Source: Anaeramoeba ignava
Lineage: Eukaryota; Metamonada; Anaeramoebidae
Assembly: GCA_028826165.1 (NCBI GenBank)
Contig: JAPDFW010000015.1
Coordinates: 1 to 64,000 of the forward strand
Length of the DNA: 64,000 bases
Direction: 5' to 3'
Part shown: positions 10,883 through 22,710 of the stretch, in pieces
Numbering within the stretch: the stretch's first letter is position 1
Layout: every line of letters starts with the position of its first letter
Made by a program: the position numbers and the translations under genes
Notes under the pieces: model-generated
Told to the model about the DNA's origin: nothing
The model's database searches: none
What the model saw: only the letters and a program-made list of their open reading frames with translations

Positions 10883-11291
10883 AATTGATTGATTGATTAA
10901 TTGATTGATTAATTGATTGATTTATTAATTGATTGATTTGATTATTGACCAATTAATTGGACAATTAATTGGTGATTAATTGATTGGATTACAATTGAAT
11001 TGTGGTGATTGACAATTTGATTGATTGGTGGATTGATTGATTGATTGGATTGATTGATGATTGTAATTTACCAATTGACATTGATTGATTAACAAGTGAT
11101 TAATTAATTATTGATTTATTTATTGATTGATTGATTGACAATTGAAATTGACAATTGAGTATTGATTGGTAATTGATTGATTAATTGATTAATTGAGTAA
11201 TTGGTAATTGATTGATTTATTATTAATGATTAATTAACAATTTATTAGTATTAATTAGTAATTTATTTCAATTGATTTAATTGATTAATTT

Positions 11292-11322
<31 letters not shown>

Positions 11323-11556
11323 AATTGATTGATTGATTGATTAATTGATTTATTGATTTATTGATTGATTTATTGATTTATTGATTGATTTATTGATTGA
11401 TTTTTTGATTTTTTGATTTTTTGATTTATTTTTTGATTAATTGATTTTTTCGCTTATGTTTTTTTGTTTTGAAAAATTGTTGAATAAATTTTTTTTTCAA
11501 TTTTTTTTCAATTTTTTTTTTCAATTTTTTCCGATTTCATTTTTTTTTTAAAATAA
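10728..11556. repeat. Spacer R1-R2: TTGATTGA satellite
   Basis: 829 bp without a gene. 10750-11450 is a (TTGA/TTAA)n tetranucleotide array whose middle (10945-11230) degenerates into TTGGTAATTGA, GACAATTG and similar units. The same unit family in the opposite orientation fills 60420-62090. Poly-T stretches and TTTCATTTTTTTT precede the R2 start. Confidence 0.85.
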
Positions 11557-12698
11557 ATGTTTGAATCAGAAGAAATATCCGCACTTGTTGGATCAGCTTT
11601 AGGAATATTTGGAGCATTAATGATAATAATATTATTTTCCAGAATTAAACAGATCAATTCATTATATCGAAACTTACTGATACTTTTATCCATTTATGAT
11701 TTTCTCGAATCATTTAGTTTTATATTACCTGGTCGATATAATAAAACTATTTGTGAAATTCAATTTTATCTGATTTCTATTTCTGTTACAATTACTCCAA
11801 TTTGGTCTGCAATTATTTCTTTCATTTTTTATTTGAAATTTGTGAAAAAAACTCAAGATAAAATACTAAATCGAATCTATAAATGGTTCCATTTATTTTT
11901 CTTAATCCCAATCACTATTTTGCTTATTCTTTCGGCTCATTTTACTGATTATCGAAATTCAACCACTTATTGGTATTTAATTTTTTCTTTTTGAATTTTT
12001 TCTTTTTGGATTAATAACTTTAGATATTTTTGGATTCTTTTTCTTTTCTTTAATAATAAAAGGTGTTGTTCAACTAAAATATCTTATTTGATTGTAATAA
12101 TTTTTTTAATTGAAAAGATTCAAATCACAAATTCATTTTATTCTTCTTTTTAGATTGTATATAGTTTCATTTGGCTTTCTTTACTAATTTGTTTGGTATT
12201 TTACAGTTTAACACTTCCTAAATTAACAAAATCACATCCTGATCTTTATCCTATAGAAGATTCTCAAATATCCAAACATCCTTTTCAAAAGAGAATGGGT
12301 TTTGTTCCTTTGATTTATATTTTGATAGTGATTCCTGCAACAATTAGAGTAAAAAAAATATTCAATATTCAATATTCAATTAATATTTAATATTTAATAT
12401 TCATTTAATATTTAATATTTAATAGAGAATAATTGATTTTGTTACATCTTCAAAAAAAGAATATCCTATAATCAATATTCTTCATTCTCTTTTTATTTGT
12501 TCACAAGGATTTTGGGATTTTTTGATTTTTGTTGTTTTTGATTCAAGAATGAGAAAATCACTGAAAAATTGTTTAACTTGTCAATGCAACAAACATTTAT
12601 CATATTCTGAAACTCAAGACAATAATTCCACTCAAAAAGAATTGGACGAAAGAAAAAGATTGACAGATTATGATCATTTACAAAATGATAATCAATAA
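11557..12698 (+). CDS. R2: cAMP-receptor-like 7TM receptor
   Basis: Exons 11557..11972, 12063..12093, 12154..12348 and 12426..12698 give 304 residues. The micro-exon encodes CCSTKISYLI. Exon 3 is four codons shorter than in any other copy (65 codons), which shortens the loop between TM5 and TM6. That loop lacks the usual NQVWIQ motif before TM6. TM7 keeps SQGFWDFLIFVVFD, and the tail has NCLTCQC as a probable lipid-anchored helix-8 Cys cluster. All splice sites are GT-AG. With R1 it forms the diverged 5' edge of the array. Confidence 0.85.
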
Positions 12699-13022
12699 GA
12701 AGATTCATTATTAAATGATAATTCTCTCATTTAAATTTCAAATGTTTTTAATTAATTTTTAAAAGAATTAAATTGTTTGAAATTTTTGTTCTTCTTTTCT
12801 TTTTCTTTTCCTTTCTTTTCTTTTTCTTTTCTTTTCTTTTCTTTTTCTTTTCTTTTCCACTTTCCAAAAAAAAATTTAATAGATTTTTTTAAAAGAAAAA
12901 ATTCCAAAAAAAAAAAATAAAAAGCAAAAAAAATTTTTTTCATTTTTTTCATTTTTTTTTCAATTTATTTTATTGGGAAATCAAAAAAAAAAAGCATTCA
13001 AGTAAACAAATAAAAATAAGTT
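12699..13022. other. Spacer R2-R3
   Basis: 324 bp. It holds a CTTTT/CTTTC polypyrimidine run (12790-12857), poly-A stretches, and TTTTTTTCATTTTTTTCATTTT (12936-12958), the recurrent pre-start motif. No gene seen. Confidence 0.6.
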
Positions 13023-14812
13023 ATGAATTTATCAGAAGAAATATCAACAATAATTGGATCAACTTTAGGGATGATTGGAGCATTAATGATAATAATAATA
13101 TTTCTATATTTTAAAGAGATGACATTATTTTATCGAAAATTAGTTTTTATTTTATCAATTTATGATTTTTTTCAATCAATAAGTTTTTTATTACCAGGTC
13201 ATCAATATTATTCAGTTTGCCACGTTCAAATTTATTTTGTGGCTATTTTTGGTTCAACTTCTCAATTTTGGTCTGCAGCTATTTCTTTAGTTTTTTACTT
13301 GAAAGTTGTTAAGCAATTTGATGATAAAAGATTAAATAAAATCCAGAATTATCTTCATTTAATAATGTGGTTGATAAATATTCTTTTTATCGTTTTGGCT
13401 GCTTTTTCTCATGATTATCGTGAGTCTCAAACTTATTGGTATTTTTTATTCCCTTTTTAATTTTAATTTTTAAATTAATATTTATATTTATATTTATATT
13501 TATATTTCTATTATATTTATATTTATATTTATATTTATATTTATATTTATATTTATATTTATATTTATAATTATAATTATATTTATATTTATATTTATAT
13601 TTATATTTATAATTATATTTATATTTATATTTATATTTATATTTATATTTATATTTATATTTATATTTAGATTTATATTTATATTTATATTTATATTTAT
13701 ATTTATATTTATATTTATATTTATATTTATATTTATATTTATATTTATATTTATATTTATATTTATATTTATATTTATATTTATATTTATATTTATATTT
13801 ATATTTTAATTTTAATTTTTAATTTTAATTTTAATTTTAATTTTAATTTAAAAACAAAGGTGTATTCCAACTGATAAACCATATTTAATTGTAAGGATTT
13901 TAATCATTTCATTAATTAATTCAAAAATTTGGAAATAATTTTGGAATTTAATTTTTTTAAGGCACTTTATGTTATTTGTTGGATTTATCTTATTGCTTGT
14001 TTAGTATTTTATATTTTAACAATTATTCCATTAAGAGAACTTATAAAATTAAATTCAAAAGGATATTCTTCAACAAGAATAAGTCAAATAAATCAAGTTT
14101 GGATTCAAATAAGAATGAGTTTAATTCCATTAGTTGAAATTATTATTATGATTCCAGCAACAATTAGAGTAAATAATAAATATTCAAAATATTCAAAATA
14201 AATATTCAAAATAAATATTAAATATTCAAAATAAATATTAAATATTCAAAATTAAATATTCAAATTAAATATTCAAAATAAATATTCAAAATATATAAAA
14301 TAAATATTCAAATATTCAATAATAAATATTAAATATTCATAATAAATATTCAAAATAAATATTCAAAATAAATATTCAAAATAAATATTCAAAAATAAAT
14401 ATTCAAAATAAATAATAAATATTAAATATTTAATAATATTTAGAGATTCTGGGAAATCATAAAATCAAAAGCTCCTGATTATAATTCTCTTGATATTCTA
14501 CAAGCATTATTGATAACTTCACAAGGATTTTGGGATTTTTTCATTTTTATTATTTTTGATCCAGAAATGAGAGCAAAAATTCGAAGTTGTTGTTGTTCAA
14601 CTTCAAAATATTATCAACAAAATAGTTTTGTAGACATTCCAAATTATTCATCTCAAAATGAACAAAATTTATTTGGAAAAAAATATCTGTTTTTAAAAAG
14701 TAAAGAAAATGAACTTTTATTTGAAAATCAAGATGAAAATCAAGATGAAAATCAAAATGAAAATCAAAATAAAAATCAAAATGAAAATCTTCTTTTGATT
14801 GAAAATAATTAA
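13023..14812 (+). CDS. R3: cAMP-receptor-like 7TM receptor, long tail
   Basis: Exons 13023..13438, 13860..13890, 13962..14168 and 14444..14812 give 340 residues, the longest copy. Exon 1 carries the standard TM1 (TIIGSTLGMIGALMIIII), TM2 YDFFQSISFLLPG and TM3 VCHVQ segments. The micro-exon reads CIPTDKPYLI. Exon 4 opens with RFWEIIKSK rather than RIREIINPS, then has TM7 SQGFWDFFIFIIFDPEMR and SCCCS. The tail ends in an in-frame (DENQ/NENQ)n repeat. Intron 1 is a pure TTTATA hexanucleotide array, and intron 3 is a TATTCAAAATAAA array. Confidence 0.88.
13439..13859 (+). repeat. R3 intron 1: (TTTATA)n array
   Basis: 421-nt intron, of which about 13475-13805 is an almost perfect TTTATA hexanucleotide array. 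The ends are G|GTATTT and AAAG|GTGT. Confidence 0.9.
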
Positions 14813-14972
14813 AATTAAAATGAAAATTAAAATGAAAATGAAAATTTAAATTTAAATTTAAACGAAAATTGAAATTTGAATTTGTTTACTTTATTATTTA
14901 CTGTTTTTTTTCTTTTTCAAAAATTTATTTTTTTTGATTTGAAAAAGTAAAAAAATTTTTTATTAAAAACAA

Positions 14973-15008
14973 ATTCATTTTTTTTTCATTTTTTTTCATT
15001 TTTTTTGC
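14973..15008 (+). promoter_or_regulatory. TTTTTCATT cluster before R4
   Basis: Three TTCATTTTTTTT units end about 43 bp before the ATG. The same motif recurs before almost every gene in the window. Candidate core promoter/initiator; this is inference. Confidence 0.4.
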
Positions 15009-15050
15009 TATTTTTTTCTTTTTCAATTTAATTGAATTAAAATTTTTCAA

Positions 15051-17951
15051 ATGACACTTGAAAAAGCAGAAGAAATTACAACATTATTTAGTTCAAGTTT
15101 AGGGATTGTTTCTTCATTAATAATTATCATAATTTTTATATATTTTAAAGAATACAGATTATTTTATCGAAAATTAGTTTTTATTTTATCAATTTATGAT
15201 TTTTTCCAATCATTAAGTTTTTTATTACCAGGAAAATCAAATCAAACTGTTTGTAAAATTCAAGCTTTAATGACAATAATTTTTGGAACAATTCCTTCTT
15301 TTTGGTCTGCTGTTATTTCTTTGGTTTCTTATTTCAAAATTGTTAAAGAATTTACTGACCAAAGATTAAATAAAATTCAAAATTTAATTCATTTGTTTGT
15401 TTTGATTCCTGTTGTTATTTTGGTTGCTGTTCATCTTTCCTTTTATGATGTTAATAGTTCAAAAACTTATTGGTATTTTCCAATAAATTAATTTAATATT
15501 TAATATAATATTTAATTTAATATTTAATATAATATTTAATTTAATATTTAATTTAATATTTAATTTAATATTTAATTTAATAATTAATATAATATTTAAT
15601 ATAATATTTAATTTAATAATTAATTTAATATTTAATTTAATAATTAATTTAATATTTAATTTAATAATTAATTTAATATTTAATTTAATATTTAATATAA
15701 TATTTAATATAATATTTAATTTAATATTTAATATAATAATTAATTTTTAATATTTAATTTAATAATTAATATAATATTTAATTTAATATTTAATTTAATA
15801 ATTAATATAATAATTAATATAATATTTAATATAATATTTAATTTAATATTTAATTTAATATTTAATATAATATTTAATTTAATATTTAATATAATATTTA
15901 ATTTAATATTTAATTTAATATTTAATATAATATTTAATTTAATATTTAATTTAATATTTAATTTAATATTTAATTTAATATTTAATTTAATATTTAATAT
16001 AATATTTAATATAATAATTAATATAATATTTAATTTAATATTTAATATAATATTTAATATAATAATTAATTTAATATTTATTTTAATATTTATTTTTAAT
16101 ATTTAATTTAATAATTAATTTAATATTTAATATAATATTTAATATAATATTTAATATAATATTTAATATAATATTTAATATAATATTTAATATAATATTT
16201 AATTTAATATTTAATTTAATAATTTAATATAATAATTTAATATTTAATATATAATTTAAATAATTAATTTAATTTTAATATTTATTATAATATTTAATAT
16301 AATATTTAATTTAATATTTAATTTAATATTTAATTTAGTATTTAATTTAATATTTAATTTAATAATTAATATAATATTTAATATAATATTTAATTTAATA
16401 TTTATTTTAATATTTAATATATTTAATTTAATATTTTTATTTAATATTTAATTTAATATTTAATATAATATTTAATTTTAATATTTAATTTAATATTTAA
16501 TTTAATATTTAATAATATTTAATTTAATATTTAATTTAATATTTAATATAATATTTAATTTAATATTTAATTTAATATTTAATTTAATATTTAATATAAT
16601 ATTTAATTTAATATTTAATTTAATATTTAATTTAATATTTAATTTAATATTTTAATATTTATTTTTGCATTAAAGGTGTTCCACAGAAAATCAAGTTGTT
16701 CTTATTGTATGAATATCCTTTTTTATTTGGAAATATTTTTAAAATCAATTTTGTTCATTTTTTTTGAAAAATTAATTGTAATTTGTTTAGACATTTTATT
16801 TATTTGTTTGGATTTATGGAATTACTTGTTTGGTTTTTTATATCATCACAATTGTTCAATTGAAAAGACTTTTCAAGTTAGTTTCAAAAGGATATTATTC
16901 AGCAAATATTAGTCAACCAAATCAATTTTGGATTCAAGTTAGAATGAGTTTAATTCCTTTAGTTGAATTTATTGTTATAATTCCAGCAACAATCGGAGTA
17001 ATTAATTTAAATATTATAAATAATTTATATAAATAATTTATTTAAATATTTTAATTTAAGTAATTGATTTAAATATTATAAATAATTGATTTAAGTAATT
17101 AATTTAAATATTATAAATAATTGATTTAAATATTATAAATAATTGATTTAAATATTATAAATAATTGATTTAAATATTATAAATAATTGATTTAAATATT
17201 ATAAATAATTGATTTAAATATTATAAATAATTGATTTAAATATTATAAATAATTGATTTAAATATTATAAATAATTGATTTAAATATTATAAATAATTGA
17301 TTTAAATATTATAAATAATTGATTTAAATATTATAAATAATTGATTTAAATATTATAAATAATTGATTTAAATAATTGATTTAAATATTATAAATAATTG
17401 ATTTAAATAATTGATTTAAATAATTGATTTAAATATTTTAATTTAAATTTTTGATTTAAATAATTGATTTAAATATTATAAATAATTGATTTAAATAATT
17501 GATTTAAATAATTGATTTAAATAATTGATTTAAATATTTTGATTTAAATAATTGATTTAAATATTTTGATTTAAATAATTGATTTAAATAATTGATTTAA
17601 ATATTTTGATTTAAATATTTTGATTTAAATAATTGATTTAAATATTTTGATTTATATATATTTTGATTTATATATATTTTTGATATAAAATAGAGATTAA
17701 GAGATATTATCAATCCTTCATGTTCTGATATACCTACACTTGATATTCTTCACTCTATTCTTTCAATTTCACAAGGATTTTGGGATTTTTTAATTTTTAT
17801 TGTTTTCGATCCAGAAATTCGAAAAAAAATAAGAGATTGTTGTTCTTCAAATCAATTCGAAAAATATGATTCTGGTTTCGATATTCAATCATATCAATCA
17901 AAAATGCAAGCAGATCTTTTTATAGATGATGAATTGGATCACAAAATTTAA
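15051..17951 (+). CDS. R4: cAMP-receptor-like 7TM receptor with very long introns
   Basis: Exons 15051..15472, 16676..16706, 16791..16997 and 17694..17951 give 305 residues. The micro-exon CSTENQVVLI lies 1.2 kb from exon 1. It is recognised by the invariant AAG|GTGT acceptor, its 31-nt length, and the ATT|GT donor. TM5 starts TFYLFVW, TM6 has FWIQVRMSLIPLVEF, and TM7 has SQGFWDFLIFIVFDPEIR followed by DCCSS. Introns 1 and 3 (1203 and 696 nt) are repeat arrays while intron 2 stays short (84 nt). A TTTTTTTTCATT triplet (14973-15008) precedes the start. Confidence 0.86.
15473..16675 (+). repeat. R4 intron 1: (TTTAATATTTAATA)n array
   Basis: 1.2 kb of TTTAATATTTAAT / AATATAATATTTAAT units, with GT-AG ends. 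No coding potential. Confidence 0.88.
16998..17693 (+). repeat. R4 intron 3: AAATATTATAAATAATTGATTT repeat
   Basis: 696-nt intron. Its first two thirds are a 22-bp unit (ATTGATTTAAATATTATAA and variants). It decays towards shorter ATTGATTTAAATA units before the AAATAG acceptor. Confidence 0.85.
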
Positions 17952-18025
17952 TTTTAAAAAGAAATATTTGATAAAATTTTTGTTAATTTATATTTTCAAG
18001 TTGAATTTGATTTTAAATTTAAAAG
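17952..18025. other. Spacer R4-R5, first part
   Basis: Short AT-rich 3' flank of R4 leading into the orphan exon 4 relic. 18177-18364 beyond the relic holds a CTTTTT run (18181-18210) and the R5 promoter block. No other gene. Confidence 0.5.
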
Positions 18026-18176
18026 AGAATAAGAGAAATAATTAAAAAAAAAATTCAGTTTCTCAAATAAATTCTCTTCATATTATTTGATCTTTAATTA
18101 ATTATTAGCAATTATTTTTGGGATTTTCTGGATTTTTAGTATTTTTGATCCAAAAATTAGATCAAAATTAAAAAAC
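18026..18176 (+). pseudogene. Decayed orphan receptor exon 4 between R4 and R5
   Basis: Begins AAAAG|AGAATAAGAGAAATAATTA like a true exon 4. It keeps fragments of CAGTTTCTCAAATA, TTATTTGATCTTTA, TTGGGATTTTCTGGATTTTTAGTATTTTTGATC and ATTAGATCAAAATTAAAAAA, but it has lost the central TM7 part and contains stops. It resembles the R5-R11 exon 4 type rather than that of R4, so it is probably the remnant of a lost neighbour after unequal exchange. Confidence 0.75.
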
Positions 18177-18308
18177 AAATTCTTTTTCTTTTTCTTTTTC
18201 TTTTTCTCTTTAAAACAAATTCTTTTTGATCAAATATTTTCTTTTTAAATCAAATTCTAAAATAAAAATCTAAAATAAAATTTATCCCCTTTTTGTTTAT
18301 TTGTTTAC

Positions 18309-18352
18309 TTTCATTTTTTTCACTTTTTCATTTTTTTTCATTTTTCATTTCT
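18309..18352 (+). promoter_or_regulatory. TTTTTCATT cluster before R5
   Basis: Four TTTCATTTTT/TTCACTTTTT units ending 13 bp before the ATG. Candidate initiator/core promoter shared across the array. Confidence 0.4.
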
Positions 18353-18364
18353 AAATAATAAAAA

Positions 18365-19620
18365 ATGAGTTTAGAAACACAAGAAATATCAACATTAATT
18401 GGAGCAAGTTTAGGAATTTTTGGAGCATTAATGATAATAATAATTTTTCTTTATTTTAAAGAATACAAACTATTTTATAGGAAATTAGTTTTTGTTTTAT
18501 CAATTTATGATTTCTTTCAATCATTAAGCTATTTATTACCAGGAAGTTCAAATAAAATTATTTGTGATATTCAATTTTATATGATTCCTATTTTTGGACC
18601 AACTCCTTCTTTTTGGGCTGCAGTTATTTCTATTATTTCTTATTTGAAAATTGTTAAACAATTTAATGATAGAAAATTAAATAAGATTTATAAATGGATT
18701 CATTTATCAATTTTGATTCCAATGATTATTTTGTTTATAGATGCAATAATTTCTCAAGATTATAAAAAATCAACTGATTATGTGTAATTGATTTATTGAT
18801 TTAAAATTAAAATCAAAATCAAAATTAAAATCAAAATCAAAATCAAATTCAAAATCAAAATTAATATCAAAATCAAAATCAAAATCAAATTCAAAATCAA
18901 ATTCAAAATCAAATTTAAAAAGGTGTATTTCTACAACTAGAATATCACTTATTGTAAGAATTATAATTCAAATTCAAAATCAAATTCAAAATCAAAATCA
19001 AATTTAAATAATAAATTTTGATTTTTTGGATTTTTCACTTTATTTATTTATTTTTGAAATTAGTTCGCTTTTTCATTCATTTGGATATTTATTATTGCTT
19101 GTTTAATATTTTACATTTTATCAATGATTAGATTAAGAAAATTTATTAAATTAATTTCAGAAGGATATTCTTCAACAAAAAAAAGTCAAAAAAATCAAAT
19201 TTGGATTCAAATAAGAATGAGTTTAATTCCTTTAATTCAAATTATTATTACAATTCCATTAACAATTAAAGTAAATATTTGATTTATTTAAATTTTGATT
19301 TTGAATTTAAAATTTTGAATTTTAAATTTTGGATTTAATAGAGAATAAGAGAAATAATTAATCCATCAGTTTCTGGAATGGATTTTAATGATATTTTATC
19401 ATCTTTACTTTTTTCTTCACAAGGATTTTGGGATTTTTGGATATTTATTATTTTTGATCCAGAAATTAGATTAAAATTAAAAAATTGTTTTTGTTGTTCA
19501 AATTATCCTCAAGAAAATGATTTATTTGATCTTCAAAAAAATAATCAATTAAGAATGGAAAACAAAAATGAAAATAAAAATGAAAATGAAATATTTTTTG
19601 AAGATGAAAATTTCAATTAA
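18365..19620 (+). CDS. R5: cAMP-receptor-like 7TM receptor
   Basis: Exons 18365..18783, 18923..18953, 19064..19270 and 19342..19620 give 311 residues. Exon 1 is nearly identical to that of R6, making this the most recent-looking pair. The usual junction Trp is changed: exon 1 ends TATGT|GTAATT, so the split codon becomes Val before the micro-exon CISTTRISLI. TM7 SQGFWDFWIFIIFDPEIR is followed by NCFCCSN, and the acidic tail has NENKNENE repeats. The ligand-facing change beside the loop-2 Cys could alter specificity, or could signal relaxed constraint. Confidence 0.86.
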
Positions 19621-19744
19621 ATTTAAATTAAATTAAATTAAATTTTGAGAAAGATTTATTATTAATTTTAATTCTTAATTTTAATTCTTAATTTTTAATT
19701 TTATTTTGGAATAAAAATCGAAAATAAAAATCGAAAATGATTTA

Positions 19745-19802
19745 TTTCATTTTTCATTTTTCATTTTTCATTTTTCATTTTTCATTTTTCAGTTTTTCAT
19801 TT
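19745..19802 (+). promoter_or_regulatory. TTTTTCATT cluster before R6
   Basis: Seven near-perfect CATTTTT units in 58 bp, ending 13 bp before the ATG. This is the clearest example of the recurrent pre-start motif. Confidence 0.45.
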
Positions 19803-19815
19803 CGAAATAAAAAAA

Positions 19816-21013
19816 ATGAGTTTAGAAACACAAGAAATATCAGCATTAATTGGAGCAAGTTTAGGAATTTTTGGAGCATTAATGATAATAATAATTTTTC
19901 TTTATTTTAAAGAATACAAACTATTTTATAGAAAATTAGTTTTTGTTTTATCAATTTATGATTTCTTTCAATCATTAAGCTTTTTATTACCAGGAAGTTC
20001 AAATAAAATTATTTGTGATATTCAATTTTATATGATTCCTATTTTTGGACCAACTCCTTCTTTTTGGGCTGCAACTATTTCTGTTATTTCTTATTTGAAA
20101 ATTGTTAAAGAATTTAATGATAAAAAATTAAATAAAATTTATAAATGGATTCATTTATCAATTTTAATTCCAATGATTATTTTGTTTATAGATGCAATAA
20201 CTTCTCGTGATTATAAAAAATCAACTGATTATTTGTATTTATTGTTTTAATTTTAAAATCCAAAATCAAAATCAAAATCAAAATCAAAATCAAAATTAAA
20301 ATCAAAATCAAAATCAAATCAAAAAAATCAAAATCAAAATTAAAATCAAAATCAAAATTAAATAGGTGCGTTTCAACAACTAGAATATCACTTATTGTAA
20401 GAATTATAATTCAAATTTAATTCCAAATTCAAATTCAAATTCAAATTCAAATTTAAATAATAAATTTTGATTTTTTGGATTTTCCACTTTTTATTTATTT
20501 TGAAATTAGTTCGCTTTTTCATTCATTTGGATATTTATTATTGCTTGTTTAATATTTTACATTTTATCAATGATTAGATTAAGAAAATTTATCAAATTAA
20601 TTTCAGAAGGATATTCTTCAACAAAAATAAGTCAAACAAATCAAATTTGGATTCAAATAAGAATGAGTTTGATTCCTTTAATTCAAATTATATTTACAAT
20701 TCCAGTAACAATTAAAGTAAATATTTCATTTATTTTATATTATTAATTTTATTAATTTTGGATTTAATAGAGAATAAGAGAAATAATTAATCCATCAGTT
20801 TCTCAAATACTTTCACTTGATATTTTATCATCTTTACTTTTTTGTTCACAAGGATTTTGGGATTTTTGGATATTTATTATTTTTGATCCTGAAATTAGAT
20901 CAAAATTAAAGAATTGTTTTTGTTGTTCAAATTATCCTCAAGAAAATAATTTGTTTGATCTCAAAAATCAAAATCAAAATCAAAATCAAAATCAAAATGA
21001 AAATATTTTTTGA
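19816..21013 (+). CDS. R6: cAMP-receptor-like 7TM receptor
   Basis: Exons 19816..20234, 20366..20396, 20510..20716 and 20771..21013 give 299 residues. Exon 1 ends TATTT|GTATTT, so the split Trp codon reads Leu. The micro-exon is CVSTTRISLI. TM7 and NCFCCSN match R5, but the tail stops early. A one-base difference relative to R5 shifts the frame just before the conserved FFEDE-like end, so the protein terminates at ...NENIF. Exons 1 and 3 and the flanking intron borders match R5 almost base for base, which supports a recent tandem duplication. Confidence 0.86.
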
Positions 21014-21120
21014 AGATGAACATTTCAATTAAATTAAATTAAATTAAATTAAATTAAATTAAATCTTAATTTTTATTTTAGATTTTGGAATAAAAATAAA
21101 AATCTAAAATAACTTTCATT

Positions 21121-21150
21121 CCCTTTTTTCATTTTTCATTTTTCATTTTT
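21121..21150 (+). promoter_or_regulatory. TTTTTCATT cluster before R7
   Basis: CCCTTTTTTCATTTTTCATTTTTCATTT, followed by GATTAATCCAAATCTCAATTAAA and the ATG. The whole block is repeated before R8, so it was copied with the gene. Confidence 0.42.
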
Positions 21151-21181
21151 TTTTTGATTAATCCAAATCTCAATTAAAAAA

Positions 21182-22512
21182 ATGGGTTTAAAAGCAGAAG
21201 AAATATCAACAATAATTGGAGCAAGTTTAGGAACTTTTGGAGCATTAATGATAATAATAATATTTCTTAATTTTAAAGAATATAAAATATTTTATAGAAA
21301 ATTAGTTTTTGTTTTATCAATTTATGATTTCTTTCAATCAATAAGTTTTTTCTTACCAGGAAATTCAAATAAAATTATTTGTGATATTCAATATTATTTA
21401 ATTGCTATTTTTGCAACAACCCCTTCTTTTTGGGCTGCAGCTATTTCTTTGATTACTTATTTGAAAATTGTTAAAGAATTTAATGATAAAAAATTAAATA
21501 AGATTTATAAATGGATTCATTTATCAATTTTGATTCCAATTATAATTATGTTTATAGATGCAATAACTTCTCAAGATTATAAAAAACCAAAAGCTTATTG
21601 GTATTTAAAATTCAAAATTAAAATCAAAATCAAAATCAAAATCAAAATCAAAATCAAAATCAAAATCAAAATCAAAATCAAAATCAAAATCAAAATCAAA
21701 AATTCAAAATCAAAAATCAAAATCAAAATTAAATCAAAATCAAAATCAAAATTAAAATCAAAATCAAAATTAAATTTAATTCTAAAAATAATAAAAAGGT
21801 GTTCTTCAACAACTAGAATATCACTTATTGTAAAAATTATAATTCAAATTCAAATTCAAATTTAAATAATAAATTTTGATTTTTTGGATTTTTCACTTTA
21901 TTTATTTATTTTGGGATTAGTTTGGCTATTCAATTGTTTGGATATTTATTATTTCTTGTTTAATATTTTACATTTTAACAACAATTAGATTAAGAAAATT
22001 TATTAAATTAATTTCAGAAGGATATTCTTCAACAAAAATAAGTCAAACAAATCAAATTTGGATTCAAATAAGAATGAGTTTAATTCCATTAATTGAAATT
22101 ATTGTTATGATTCCATTAACAATTAAAGTAAATATTTTATTTTATTTTATTATAAATTTTAAATTCTAAATTTTGGATTTAATAGAGAATAAGAGAAATA
22201 ATTAATCCATCAGTTTCTGAAATCAATTCACTTGATATTTTATCATCTTTACTTATTTGTTCACAAGGATTTTGGGATTTTTGGATATTTATTATTTTTG
22301 ATCCTGAAATTAGATCAAAATTAAAAATAAATTGCTGTTCTTCTTCTTATTCAAAATATTATCAACAAAATTCTTTTGGTTTAGATTTTCGAAATGATAA
22401 TGAATTGAGAATGGAAACAGATTTAACTTCAAATTATTCTAATAATAATCAAAATCAAAATCAAAATCAAAATCAAAATGAAATGTTTTTTGAAAATGAT
22501 GATTTAAATTAA
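21182..22512 (+). CDS. R7: cAMP-receptor-like 7TM receptor
   Basis: Exons 21182..21600, 21799..21829, 21921..22127 and 22186..22512 give 327 residues. It has the standard junction (AAAGCTTATTG|GTATTT) and micro-exon CSSTTRISLI. TM3 has CDIQYYLIAIFATTPSFWAAAISLITYLKIVKEF. TM5 starts FGYSIVW. TM7 is SQGFWDFWIFIIFDPEIR, followed by INCCSSSYSKYY and a NQNQNQ-containing acidic tail. Intron 1 is an AAAATC hexamer array that stays open in the exon 1 frame for about 80 codons (K-I repeat), so intron retention would append a KIKI tail instead of ending the protein at once. Confidence 0.88.
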
Positions 22513-22640
22513 TTTAAATTAAGAAATTTAGTATCATTTTTCTTTTTAAATCAAATTTCAAATTTACTTTTATTTTTAATTTGAAATTTTGATTATTTCA
22601 ATTTTGGAATAAAAATAAAAATCTAAAATTACTTTCATTC

Positions 22641-22680
22641 CCTTTTTTCATTTTTCATTTTTCATTTTTCATTTTTTTTT
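22641..22680 (+). promoter_or_regulatory. TTTTTCATT cluster before R8
   Basis: Four CATTTTT units ending about 30 bp before the ATG, nearly identical to the block before R7. Confidence 0.42.
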
Positions 22681-22710
22681 GATTAATCCAAATCTCAATT
22701 AAAAAAAAGA

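Noticed and set aside
21182-21865. A 227-residue protein with a KIKIKI tail
   Set aside because: Exon 1 of R7 read through into intron 1. The conserved donor, micro-exon and downstream exons show that the spliced form is the gene, though retention is listed as a finding.
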